Assembly: GCF_030852425.1 (NCBI RefSeq)
Contig: NZ_NSDM01000016.1
Coordinates: forward strand, 84,262 to 148,261
Length of the DNA stretch: 64,000 nt
DNA from: Saccharothrix longispora
Lineage (GTDB): Bacteria > Actinomycetota > Actinomycetes > Mycobacteriales > Pseudonocardiaceae
Direction of reading: 5' to 3'
Shown: positions 48,934-56,957 of the stretch, in pieces
Layout of the letters: the number at the start of each line of letters is the position of its first letter
Position numbering within the stretch: position 1 is the first letter of the stretch
Notes under the pieces: model-generated
Told to the model about the DNA's origin: nothing
Seen by the model: only the letters and a program-made list of their open reading frames with translations
Databases searched by the model: none
Program-made: the position numbers and the translations under genes

Positions 48934-49788
48934 ATGCGCTCGACGGCCCACTCGTTTCGCACACCCGGAGGAATTACGCTCGGGGTCGAGCACTTCGGCG
49001 ACGAGACGGCGCCCCTCGTGCTGCTCGCGGGCAGCGTGACCATGCTGGCCTGGCCCGACGCGCTGTGCGAGGCGCTCGCCCGCGGGGGGCGTCACGTCGT
49101 GCGCTACGACCTGCGCGACGCCGGCACCTCGACGACCATCGACCCCGACGCCCCGAGGTACACGCTGCGCGACCTCGCCGCCGACGCCGCCGCGCTGGCC
49201 CGCGGCCTCGACGACCGCCCGGCGCACCTGGCGGGCATCGGCGTCAGCGGGATGGTGGCCCAGCTCGCCGTGCTCGACCACCCGGACGCGTTCTCGGCGC
49301 TCACCCTCGTCGGGACGCGGTCCGTCGCACCGGGCCCGGTCGACCCCGACCTGCCCGACCACGACGCGGCGAAGATGAAGAAGCGGTTCTCGCTCCCGAA
49401 GCCGGACTGGTCCGACCGCGCCTCCGTCGTGAAGTTCGCCGGCATCGCCGCGGAGGTCTTCGACGACGACCCCGCCGAGGCGCGCGCGACCGCCGAGCGC
49501 ATCTTCGACCGCACTCCGGGCGCCAACGACTCGGTCCGGATCGCCAACCACGTGGGCATGGTGTTCGCCAGGCTGGACTGCGGGCCGCGCTGGCGCGAGC
49601 GCCTGCCCGAGATCGCGGTGCCGACGCTGGTGGTGCACGGCCGTCGCGACCCGTTCTTCCCCGTCGGCAACGGCGAGGCGCTCGCCCGCGAGATCCCCGA
49701 CGCGCGGCTGCTCGTGCTGGAGAAGGCCTCGACCGCGATCCCGGTCGCCGCCTCCGACGAGGTCGCCGAGGCGATGCTCGCGCTCTGA
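48934..49788 (+). CDS. Alpha/beta hydrolase-fold protein
   Basis: 284 aa. Begins FRTPGGITLGVEHFGDETAP and follows the pattern of small esterases/C-C hydrolases: VVRYDLRDAGTST, nucleophile elbow GIGVSGMVAQL, acid in VVHGRRDPFFPV. The elbow is G-V-S-G-M rather than GxSxG, and the usual C-terminal Gly-His is replaced (LEKASTAIPVAA), so the catalytic His is absent or moved. Relatives of anthracycline methylesterase type show similar ends. ATG 48934 has CCTGGAGG just upstream. It could act on a cluster intermediate or be a non-catalytic homologue. Confidence 0.82.
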   Translation: MRSTAHSFRTPGGITLGVEHFGDETAPLVLLAGSVTMLAWPDALCEALARGGRHVVRYDLRDAGTSTTIDPDAPRYTLRDLAADAAALARGLDDRPAHLAGIGVSGMVAQLAVLDHPDAFSALTLVGTRSVAPGPVDPDLPDHDAAKMKKRFSLPKPDWSDRASVVKFAGIAAEVFDDDPAEARATAERIFDRTPGANDSVRIANHVGMVFARLDCGPRWRERLPEIAVPTLVVHGRRDPFFPVGNGEALAREIPDARLLVLEKASTAIPVAASDEVAEAMLAL

Positions 49789-50187
49789 TCGTCGATCGGG
49801 TCGGCCACCACGTGGTGCCGGCCGCGACCGGGCCCTGGCCGCCGTGACCGCCCCGGCGGTCACGGCGCGGTAGCCCGCCGCACCGCGATCACCGCACCGA
49901 CTTCGCCGCTCGGCGGCGCCGATGTCGAATCCACCGGAATGGTGTGGGCGAGGTTCGACCCGCGACCACCCGCGCGCCGCGCGGAATTGCGACATACCTC
50001 CTGTACCGCCGGATTCCGACCATCCGCAATGGCGCAGTCCTTCCCGGACGGAAGACGCCTTCGGCGGCATCTCTCCCATTGCCGAGCCGTGCCCCGATCT
50101 GAGCAATGCGGAAGATCGCGGGCAAGCCCGGGGCTGCGAAGGTTGTCGGGGGAGATTCTCGAAGCCCGAATGGAAGGTGAGCGGCTG
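49789..50187. other. 399-bp spacer before the carrier-protein operon
   Basis: Contains a terminator hairpin at its left end. The stretch 49930-50180 has lower GC than the neighbouring genes and probably holds the promoter of the 50188-52665 operon; no -35/-10 pair stands out. No gene recognised. Confidence 0.4.
49840..49867 (+). terminator. Hairpin terminator after the alpha/beta hydrolase gene
   Basis: CGCCGTGACCGCC (49840-49852) is followed at once by its reverse complement at 49855-49867, giving a nearly uninterrupted stem. Confidence 0.7.
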
Positions 50188-50727
50188 ATGGCTGCTACTG
50201 CGATCCAGGATGTGCGAGATGTGCTGGCCGCCTACCCCGAACTCGCGGAGGCCGCGGTCCTGACGCATGTTCAGGAACCCGTGGGCCAGGTCGGAGTGGC
50301 CTACGTCGTGCCCAGCAGCCCCGGTCTCGACCTGGCCGCGTTGCACAGGTACCTCAGGGAGAGGTTGCCCGGCAGCGCGGTGCCGGCCGCCGTCGTGGTC
50401 GTCGACGCCATTCCGGTGGACTCCGAGGGAACGCCGGAGGCGCAGGCGCTCCCCGCGCCCGACCTGCGCGGCCTGCTGCCCTACCGGGCGCCCGAGACCC
50501 CCCGCCAGGAAGTCCTGTGCGCGGTCTTCGCCGAAGTGCTCGGCCGGACCCGGTGCGGCATCGACGACAACTTCTTCATCATGGGCGGCGAGTCGATCGA
50601 CGCCATGGTGATAGCGGGCCGGGTCGGCCCGGAGTTCGGCCTGGAGATCTCGATGAACGAACTCTTCGACGCCCCCACCGTCGCGGAGCTCGACCAGCTG
50701 CTGGACCGGCTGAGCAGCGGCGGCTGA
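50188..50727 (+). CDS. Orphan carrier protein: adenylation C-terminal subdomain fused to PCP
   Basis: 179 aa. Residues 1-90 match the small C-terminal subdomain of NRPS adenylation domains (YPELAEAAVLTHVQEPVGQV, DLAALHRYLRERLPGSAVPA), but the large N-terminal core with A1-A7 is missing and the invariant A10 lysine of NGK is Thr82 in DSEGTPEA. Residues 100-175 form a peptidyl carrier domain with the phosphopantetheine Ser136 in FFIMGGESIDAM. It cannot adenylate and must be loaded in trans, or the subdomain acts as a docking module. ATG 50188 follows AGGTGA. It heads an operon with an aminotransferase (ATGA overlap) and an SDR. Confidence 0.85.
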   Translation: MAATAIQDVRDVLAAYPELAEAAVLTHVQEPVGQVGVAYVVPSSPGLDLAALHRYLRERLPGSAVPAAVVVVDAIPVDSEGTPEAQALPAPDLRGLLPYRAPETPRQEVLCAVFAEVLGRTRCGIDDNFFIMGGESIDAMVIAGRVGPEFGLEISMNELFDAPTVAELDQLLDRLSSGG

Positions 50728-51893
50728 TGGTGGTCGGGGTCGCCAACAGGATGCGGGGCCTGCGGCAGTCCGTCCTCGGGGCCATGACCGTGCGCTGCCG
50801 GCAGCTCGGCGCCGTCAACCTCGCGCAAGGGCTCAGCCAGGTCCCGCCACCCGCTTCGCCGTTGGCCGAGGGCGCACGGGACTTCGAGCACCTCGGTCAT
50901 TCGTACAGCCAGCCCGAGGGCCTCGCCGTCTTCCGCGAAGCCGCCGCCGACAAGCTGAAGAGGTGCAGCGGGATCAGCGTCGATCCCGCGACCCAGGTCG
51001 TGGCCACGGTCGGCGCGACGGGCGCCCTCATGGCGACGCTCAGCGCCCTGCTCGACGCGGGGGACGGCGTCATCCTGTTCGAGCCCTTCTACAGCTACTA
51101 CCCGTCCTCGCTCCAGGTGCTGGACCTGCACCCGCAGCCGGTCCGGCTGGTCGGGCCGGATTTCCGGATCACCGGGGAGTCGCTGCGGGCGGCCGTCACC
51201 GACCGGACGCGCGCGATGATCCTCTGCACGCCGAACAACCCGACCGGGCGACGGCTCACCGCGGCGGAACTCGCCGTCGTCGCGGCCGTCGCGGACGAGC
51301 ACGACCTGCTCGTCATCACCGACGAGGTGTACGAGGACATCTACTTCGACCCGGCCCCGCACCTCGCCGCGGCGGCGGTCGGGAACCTCGGCGAGCGCAC
51401 GGTGACGTTGTCGTCGCTGGGGAAGTCGTTCAGCGTTCCCGGGTGGCGGCTGGGTTACGCCTCCGGCCCGGAACGGCTGATCAGCGCGATCAGGGTCGCG
51501 GCCGACTCGCTCGTCGTCTGCGCGCCGACCCCGTTGCAGCAGATCGGCGCGCGGGCGCTGGGCCTGGGCGACGACTACTACCGCGACCTCCGCGCGATGT
51601 ACGACCGGAAGCGCCGGTACCTGGCGGAGGGCTTCGCCGCCGCCGGGTTGTCGCCCAACGAACCGGAAGGCTCGTACTACCTGTTCGTCGACTGCTCGCG
51701 GATGGGCGTGGCGACCGGGGCGGAAGCGGCCGAGGTGCTGCTGGAGGACAACCTCGTCGGAACGGTGCCGGGGGAGGCGTTCTACCTGGACGCGCCGGAC
51801 CGTCCGTACGTGCGCGCCTGCTTCTCCCTTCCGGACGAGGTACTGGCCGAAGCTGTCGACAGGTTGGCGAGCGGGAGTCTGACCCATGGTTGA
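50727..51893 (+). CDS. Class I/II PLP aminotransferase
   Basis: 388 aa. Fold-type I aminotransferase: NLAQGLSQVPPP, HSYSQPEGLAVFREA, CTPNNPTGR, ITDEVYEDIYFD and PLP lysine in SLGKSFSVPGWRLGYASGP. Closest in pattern to methionine/kynurenine-type and aromatic aminotransferases. Its ATG overlaps the stop of the carrier-protein gene, and its 3' end overlaps the SDR gene by 8 bases, so all three are co-translated. Expected role: convert a 2-oxo acid (perhaps the 4-hydroxy-2-oxo acid made by the aldolase in the convergent operon) to the amino acid, or the reverse. Confidence 0.92.
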   Translation: MVVGVANRMRGLRQSVLGAMTVRCRQLGAVNLAQGLSQVPPPASPLAEGARDFEHLGHSYSQPEGLAVFREAAADKLKRCSGISVDPATQVVATVGATGALMATLSALLDAGDGVILFEPFYSYYPSSLQVLDLHPQPVRLVGPDFRITGESLRAAVTDRTRAMILCTPNNPTGRRLTAAELAVVAAVADEHDLLVITDEVYEDIYFDPAPHLAAAAVGNLGERTVTLSSLGKSFSVPGWRLGYASGPERLISAIRVAADSLVVCAPTPLQQIGARALGLGDDYYRDLRAMYDRKRRYLAEGFAAAGLSPNEPEGSYYLFVDCSRMGVATGAEAAEVLLEDNLVGTVPGEAFYLDAPDRPYVRACFSLPDEVLAEAVDRLASGSLTHG

Positions 51894-52665
51894 GAACGTG
51901 AGTGAGTCGGCCGGTGGACGCGCGGTCCTCGTGACCGGGGCGGCCCGGGGCATCGGGTGGGCCATCGCGAGGCGGTTCGCGGCGGCCGGTGACCGGGTGG
52001 CGATCCTCGACAAGGGCGTGGGTGGTGTCGCGGGGGAGCTGGTGGCCGGGCTCGACGGCGACGGGCACGTCGTCGTCGAGGCCGACCTGATGGACAGCGA
52101 GGCCCTGCCGGCGGCGGTGGACTCCGCCGTCGGACGACTGGGCGGCCTGGACGTCCTGGTGAACAACGCCGGTGTCTTCGTCGCGCACCCGATCACGGAG
52201 GTCGACTACGCGGCCTGGCAGGAGCACTGGCGGTTGACGCTGGGGGTCAACCTGGTCGGCGCGGCCAACGTGACCTGGTGCGCGGTCAGGCACATGACGG
52301 AGCGGGGGCGCGGCGGGCGGATCGTCAACGTCTCGTCGCGCGGCGCGTTCCGCGGCGAGCCGGACGTGCCCGCCTACGGGGCCAGCAAGGCGGGCCTGAA
52401 CTCCCTGACCCAGTCGCTCGCGCTCGCGCTCGCGCCGCACCGGATCGCGGTCTCCGCCGTGGCGCCCGGGTTCGTGGCCACGGAGATGACCACGGACTGG
52501 CTCGTGCCGCCGGGCGGTGACGAGATCAGGGCGCAGAGCCCGTTCGGCCGGGTCGCCGAGCCAGGCGAGATCGCCGAGGGCGTGTTCTACCTGGCCTCCG
52601 CCCAGGCCGAGTGGGCCAGTGGCGCCATCCTCGACCTGAACGGCGCCTCCTACCTGCGGAGCTGA
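51886..52665 (+). CDS. Short-chain dehydrogenase/reductase (3-oxoacyl-reductase type)
   Basis: 259 aa classical SDR. Cofactor motif TGAARGIG at residues 17-24, NNAG, catalytic Ser in IVNVSSRGAF and YGASK. Residue use after strand 2 (AILDKG, an Asp) favours NAD(H). Starts inside the aminotransferase gene. Likely reduces a keto group or oxidises a hydroxyl on a carrier-bound or free intermediate of the cluster; substrate unknown. Confidence 0.92.
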   Translation: MVENVSESAGGRAVLVTGAARGIGWAIARRFAAAGDRVAILDKGVGGVAGELVAGLDGDGHVVVEADLMDSEALPAAVDSAVGRLGGLDVLVNNAGVFVAHPITEVDYAAWQEHWRLTLGVNLVGAANVTWCAVRHMTERGRGGRIVNVSSRGAFRGEPDVPAYGASKAGLNSLTQSLALALAPHRIAVSAVAPGFVATEMTTDWLVPPGGDEIRAQSPFGRVAEPGEIAEGVFYLASAQAEWASGAILDLNGASYLRS

Positions 52666-52671
52666 GACCGG

Positions 52672-52703
52672 GCGCCGGCGGCTGGGACGTCAGACGCCGG
52701 CGG
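52672..52703. terminator. Weak hairpin between convergent SDR and ACP genes
   Basis: The self-complementary octamer CGCCGGCG occurs at 52673-52680 and 52695-52702; the two copies can pair across 14 nt between the convergent stops. Confidence 0.45.
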
Positions 52704-52920
52704 TCCGCTGCTCCATGAGCGCGACGATCTCCGCCACGGTGTCGAGTTCGAGCAGCTCGTCGTCGGTGATCTCGATGCCGTGGCGCCGGCTGAGCACCAT
52801 GGACAGCTCGACGACGGCGAGCGAGTCCAGGCCCGCGTCCTCGCGGCTCGCGTCCGGGCGCACCCCGTCGACGTCCAGCAGCAGGACCTCGGTCATGACT
52901 GATTTCAACAGCTCGTACAT
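52690..52920 (-). CDS. Acyl carrier protein
   Basis: 76 aa, discrete ACP. Phosphopantetheine attachment Ser in the motif LDSLAVVEL, preceded by the usual EDAG. An acidic four-helix pattern (MYELLKSVMTEVL ... ELLELDTVAEIVALM). Last gene of the operon methyltransferase-aldehyde dehydrogenase-aldolase-KAS III-ACP, immediately behind KAS III (31-nt gap), so it most likely accepts malonyl or the acyl chain used by that synthase. Confidence 0.94.
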   Translation of the reverse strand: MYELLKSVMTEVLLLDVDGVRPDASREDAGLDSLAVVELSMVLSRRHGIEITDDELLELDTVAEIVALMEQRTAGV

Positions 52921-52951
52921 TGCGTCCTCCGGTGTCCGTCGGCTGGGTGCC

Positions 52952-53980
52952 CTATGCGTCGCGGATGTCGAGTTCGGGCCAGGTCAACGTGGTGGCGCCC
53001 CAGGTGAGGCCGCCGCCGAAGGCGGCGAGCAGCACCCGGTGGCCGGGTTCGAGGGTCCCGTCCGACGCCGCCTGGGCGAGCAGGACCGGTATCGAGGCGG
53101 CGGCGGTGTTGCCGACCTCGGCGATGTTCTGGGCCACCACGTCCCGGCGCAGGCCGAGCCGGGTGGCCAGTGCGGCGCTGACGCGCGCGTTCGCCTGGTG
53201 GGTGACCACGCGGTCGACGTCGTCCAACCGCCAGCCCGCCCCGGCGAGCGCCTCGGTCGCCGCGGCGCTCATCCGCTCGACCGAGTGCCGGAACACCTCG
53301 CGTCCCCGCATCCGGAAGTACTGCGACCCGTCGTCCGGCGCCTCCGCCCCGAGGGGGGCCCGCGAGCCGCCGGCCTCCACCGTGATCAGCCCGGTGCGGT
53401 CGCCGTCGCTGCCCAGCACCAGCGGGCCGATGGCCCCCGGCTCGTCGGCCCGGCCGCGCCGCAGCACCACGGCGCCCGCCCCGTCGCCGAAGATCGGCAG
53501 GGTCGTCCGGTCGTCCGGGTCGAGCAGGGTGGAGAACGCCTCGGCGGCGATCAGCAGGACGCGCTCGGCCAGCCCCGCCGCGATGAAGCCCGCCGCCGTC
53601 GCCAGGCCGTAGACGAACCCCGTGCACACGGCCGAGACGTCGAAGGCGGCGACACCGCCGAGGCCGAGGCGCGCGGCCACGTCGGGCGCGGTCGCCGGGC
53701 AGCGGTGGTCCGGGGTGGTGGTCGCCAGCACGACGGCGTCGACCGGCCCGCCGCCCGCCGACCGGAGCGCGGCCCGGCCCGCCTCGACCGCGAGGTCGGA
53801 CGTCGCCACGCCCGGCTCGACCCAGCGGCGGCGGGAGATCCCGGTCCGGCCCACGATCCAGTCCTCCGACACGTCGAGCCGCTCGCACAACTGCGCGTTG
53901 GTGACCACCCGCTCCGGCAGCCAGGACCCGAGGCCGCAGACGACCGCGCGATCCGCGGACCCGGTGGCGCCACCCGTCAC
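52952..53980 (-). CDS. 3-oxoacyl-ACP synthase III (KAS III/FabH-like), biosynthetic cluster
   Basis: 342 aa. Catalytic triad complete: Cys in DVSAVCTGFVYGL, His in VVTHQANARV, Asn in EVGNTAAASIPV. Starts chains by condensing acyl-CoA with malonyl-ACP, or in clusters may transfer acyl groups or form esters or amides. GTG 53980 overlaps the aldolase stop (GTGA). With the dedicated ACP just downstream it forms a small fatty-acyl or polyketide starter system separate from housekeeping fatty acid synthesis. Confidence 0.93.
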   Translation of the reverse strand: MTGGATGSADRAVVCGLGSWLPERVVTNAQLCERLDVSEDWIVGRTGISRRRWVEPGVATSDLAVEAGRAALRSAGGGPVDAVVLATTTPDHRCPATAPDVAARLGLGGVAAFDVSAVCTGFVYGLATAAGFIAAGLAERVLLIAAEAFSTLLDPDDRTTLPIFGDGAGAVVLRRGRADEPGAIGPLVLGSDGDRTGLITVEAGGSRAPLGAEAPDDGSQYFRMRGREVFRHSVERMSAAATEALAGAGWRLDDVDRVVTHQANARVSAALATRLGLRRDVVAQNIAEVGNTAAASIPVLLAQAASDGTLEPGHRVLLAAFGGGLTWGATTLTWPELDIRDA

Positions 53981-55023
53981 GACCGGTCCCCGCTCCCGGC
54001 GCCCCGCAGGGCCAGCGCGACGTCCACGATGAGGTCCTCCTGGCCCGCGACCGCCTGGCGGCGGCCGAGCTCGAAGAAGACGTCGCGCGGGTCGACGCCC
54101 TCGCGGGCGGAGATGTCGAGCACCCGGGTCTTGAACCCGGAGAACACCCCGGCGAGGCCGCTGACGATGGAGATGGAGTCCACGGTCGGCGGCGCGGGCA
54201 TCAGCTCCCGCTCGGCGATGTCCGCCGCGTCCAGGAGCCGGTACAGGTCGATGCCGGTGCGGTAGCCCACGCGTTCGAGCACCGGCACCAGGACCTCGAG
54301 CTGCGTGTTGCCCGCCCCGGCGCCGAAACCCCGGGCGCACGCGTCCAGGATGGACGCTCCCGCGTCGGCCGCCGCGATGGAGTTCGCCACGGCCATGCCG
54401 AGGTTGTTGTGCCCGTGGAACATCACCGGCACGTCGACCGCGGCGCACATGGCCGTGATGCGCTCGGTGACGTCGGAGGGCAGGTAGTGGCCCGCGGAGT
54501 CCATGATGCCCACCCCGGTGGCGCCGTAGTCGACCAGGCGCGCGCAGTGCTCGGCGAGCCGCTCGGCGCTGGTCATGTGGCTCATCATGAGCACGGCGTG
54601 CGCCTCGACGCCCTGCTCGCGCAGGAAGCCCAGGTGCCGTTCGGCCAGGCTGGACTCGGTGCAGTGGGTGCCGATGCGCACCAGGTCGACGTCGTGCGCG
54701 ATGGCCCTCTCGATGTCCTTGGTCGTGCCCCAGCCGGGCAGCATGAAGACACCGAGCTTGCTGTTCGTCAGGGCTTCCCTGGTGATCGACAGCATCTCGT
54801 CGTCGCCGAGCCTGGCCTGGCCGACCTGGAGCGAGGAGGCGCCCAGCCCGTTGCCGTGGCCGACCTCGACCACCGGGACACCCGCGGCGTCCGCGGCGAG
54901 CGCGTAGGCGCGCAGCTGCTCCGCGCCGAGGCTGTGCCGGACGGCGTGGTGGCCGTCCCGCAGGCTCGGGTCGTGGATCAGGATCGGCTTGCCCGCGACG
55001 TCCGGGCTCGTTGCCTCGGTCAT
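53977..55023 (-). CDS. 4-hydroxy-2-oxovalerate aldolase (DmpG/BphI/NikB-like)
   Basis: 348 aa. Class II pyruvate aldolase: RDGHHAVRHSL at the N-terminus (catalytic Arg and His), VEVGHGNGLGASSLQVG, and the metal site MFHGHNNLGMAVANS. The C-terminal communication domain that contacts the dehydrogenase is present (ELMPAPPTVDSISIVSG, DVFFELGRRQAVAGQEDLIV). Reversibly joins an aldehyde with pyruvate (or 2-oxobutyrate) to a 4-hydroxy-2-oxo acid. Its start overlaps the dehydrogenase stop (ATGA), and the two proteins normally form a channelling complex. In a biosynthetic cluster the synthetic direction is likely, as proposed for nikB. Confidence 0.93.
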   Translation of the reverse strand: MTEATSPDVAGKPILIHDPSLRDGHHAVRHSLGAEQLRAYALAADAAGVPVVEVGHGNGLGASSLQVGQARLGDDEMLSITREALTNSKLGVFMLPGWGTTKDIERAIAHDVDLVRIGTHCTESSLAERHLGFLREQGVEAHAVLMMSHMTSAERLAEHCARLVDYGATGVGIMDSAGHYLPSDVTERITAMCAAVDVPVMFHGHNNLGMAVANSIAAADAGASILDACARGFGAGAGNTQLEVLVPVLERVGYRTGIDLYRLLDAADIAERELMPAPPTVDSISIVSGLAGVFSGFKTRVLDISAREGVDPRDVFFELGRRQAVAGQEDLIVDVALALRGAGSGDRS

Positions 55024-55931
55024 GAGTTCACCACGTCCGCAGTCGGGAGCCGGTCCGCCGCGTAGCTCTCCGCGACCAGGAGCGCGGCGGAATTGATGAT
55101 GTCGAGGTTCCCGGCGTAGCGCGGGATGCGGTCCCCGGAGGACGTGACCTCCACGGCGACGAAGCCCCTGCCGTCGTTCGCGCTGCACGCCTTCACCTCG
55201 AAGCCCTTGGCGAAGGAGCGGACCTCGGCCGCGGCGCCCGCCACCAGCGAGCGCAACGAGTCGGTGGTGAGGTCCTCGCCCAGCAGGGACATGGCGACCC
55301 GGAACGTCGCGGGAGGCCGCGCGGGGCTGATGTTGAGGATCGCCTTGACGTCCGCGACCCCGGTGAACAGGCGGACCGCTTCCTGCGTGGTGTCCACGTA
55401 CTCGTCGAGGTTCAGGCGGGTCCCGCGGCCGATGCTCAGGGTGGCGGCGGTCGTGACCACCTCGACGTAGTGGACCCGGTGGGCCTGCGTGATCGCGCGC
55501 AGGATCGGCACCGCCGCCTGCCCGCCGCAACTCACCATGCTGAGGTCGCGGTGCGCGGAGATGTCCTCCCGGTTGACGGTCGGGAAGATCATCCGACCGT
55601 TCCGGCTGGGCGTGAGGTCGATGACCACCGTGCCCAGGGGTGAGAGCTTCTCCACGTGCTCGACGTGGGCGGCCGCGCTGGTGGCGTCGAACACCACGTC
55701 GAACGGCCGCTCGACGTCCACGAGGGACTGCACGCCCCCCGTCGCGACCGGCACACCGAGCTGGGCCGCCTGGCGCAGCCCCGAGGTGGCCTGGTCCCGG
55801 CCCGCGACGAGCCCCAGGTCGAGGTGGTCCGAACGGATGATCTTGGCCATGAGGTCGATGCCGATGAGGCCCGCGCCGAGCACCGCCACGGACAGTCGGC
55901 CGGGAGCTGTCCGGTTGTCGTTGTAGGTCAT
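55020..55931 (-). CDS. Acetaldehyde dehydrogenase (acylating), DmpF/BphJ/NikA-like
   Basis: 303 aa. NAD motif AVLGAGLIGIDLMAKII and catalytic Cys135 in SMVSCGGQAAVP; the C-terminus AGNLDIINSAALLVAES matches the family. Interconverts aldehyde and acyl-CoA. Paired with the aldolase gene by a 4-nt overlap. Here it probably reduces an acyl-CoA to an aldehyde that is channelled into the aldolase, the reverse of catabolic meta-cleavage pathways; no catabolic ring-cleavage genes are nearby, which supports a biosynthetic role. Confidence 0.93.
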   Translation of the reverse strand: MTYNDNRTAPGRLSVAVLGAGLIGIDLMAKIIRSDHLDLGLVAGRDQATSGLRQAAQLGVPVATGGVQSLVDVERPFDVVFDATSAAAHVEHVEKLSPLGTVVIDLTPSRNGRMIFPTVNREDISAHRDLSMVSCGGQAAVPILRAITQAHRVHYVEVVTTAATLSIGRGTRLNLDEYVDTTQEAVRLFTGVADVKAILNISPARPPATFRVAMSLLGEDLTTDSLRSLVAGAAAEVRSFAKGFEVKACSANDGRGFVAVEVTSSGDRIPRYAGNLDIINSAALLVAESYAADRLPTADVVNS

Positions 55932-56018
55932 TCGTCACCCCTGACGTGAGGAACATCGTTCCGGGCCGCCACCGCTCCCCGCGTGCGGGGCGCAGCCCTT
56001 GCGCAACGGCTTGGACGG

Positions 56019-56690
56019 TCAGTCGCGGGCGCGCTTGTACGCCAGCGTGACGCCGTCGAAGACGGGAAGCATGCTCAGCTCGACCCGCTCGTCGTCGCGC
56101 AGCGCGGAGTTCAGCGCGCGCATCGAGTCCGTCTCCGGGTCGCTGATGTCCGGTCGCGCCACGTTGCCGGTCAGGAGGACGTTGTCGATGGCCATCAGCC
56201 CGCCCGGCCTGAGCAGTTCGAGGCACCGCTCGTAGTAGAGGGGATAGCCTTCCTTGTCGGCGTCGATGAAGGCGAAGTCCACGGTGCCCGCCGCGCCGTC
56301 GGCCAGCAGCGCGTCGAGGGTCTGCACCGCGGGGCGCAGTTCGAGCTGGATGCGGTCGGCGACGCCGGCCCGTTCCCAGAACGGGCGCCCGATCTCGGCC
56401 CACTCCGCGTTGAAGTCGCAGGCGATGACGCGGCCGCCCGGGGGGAGCGCGCGCGCCATGGCCAGCGTGCTGTACCCGGTGAACACCCCGACCTCGACCA
56501 CGGTGGTGGCGGACGTCAACCCGACGAGGAAGCCGAGCAGCTGCCCCTGCTCCGGTGAGACCGCCATCCTGTGCTCGAACACCTGCGCGGAAGTGGCCTC
56601 CCGCAGCCCGCGCGCGATCTCGTCCTCGCGCAGCGACACGTCCTGCACGTACTGCTGGATCTCATCGTCCAGCACCAGATGAACGAGCAC
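56019..56690 (-). CDS. Class I SAM-dependent O-methyltransferase (CCoAOMT family)
   Basis: 223 aa, family-typical length. SAM motif VVEVGVFTGYSTLAMA, the metal-binding acid stretch FAFIDADKEGY and the DNVLLTGNVARP loop identify a Mg-dependent catechol/caffeoyl-CoA-type O-methyltransferase. GTG 56690 follows GAGGAGG. First gene of the convergent operon; it would methylate a hydroxyl, often one of two adjacent phenolic hydroxyls, on the cluster product. Confidence 0.93.
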   Translation of the reverse strand: MLVHLVLDDEIQQYVQDVSLREDEIARGLREATSAQVFEHRMAVSPEQGQLLGFLVGLTSATTVVEVGVFTGYSTLAMARALPPGGRVIACDFNAEWAEIGRPFWERAGVADRIQLELRPAVQTLDALLADGAAGTVDFAFIDADKEGYPLYYERCLELLRPGGLMAIDNVLLTGNVARPDISDPETDSMRALNSALRDDERVELSMLPVFDGVTLAYKRARD

Positions 56691-56957
56691 CGGTTCCTCC
56701 TCGTGATGCCGACGCTGTCACGACCATGATTACCGGCGAGAGCGCCGGCCAACGTCTTCCGGGTTGCGAGGCTGAACAGCGCGAACAGTCGCGGCCGTGA
56801 CGCGCGGGCGACAAACCAAGGCGAGCAACCGTGGAGATGACCGGGGCCGCGACGTGAGGATACTTACTGAAGAGCGTGAGGACGGATCGCGAGAAGAATG
56901 CTGCGCATGTTCTTTAACGATAACAGCACGAACGTGCCGAGCTAAACGGAGAATGAC

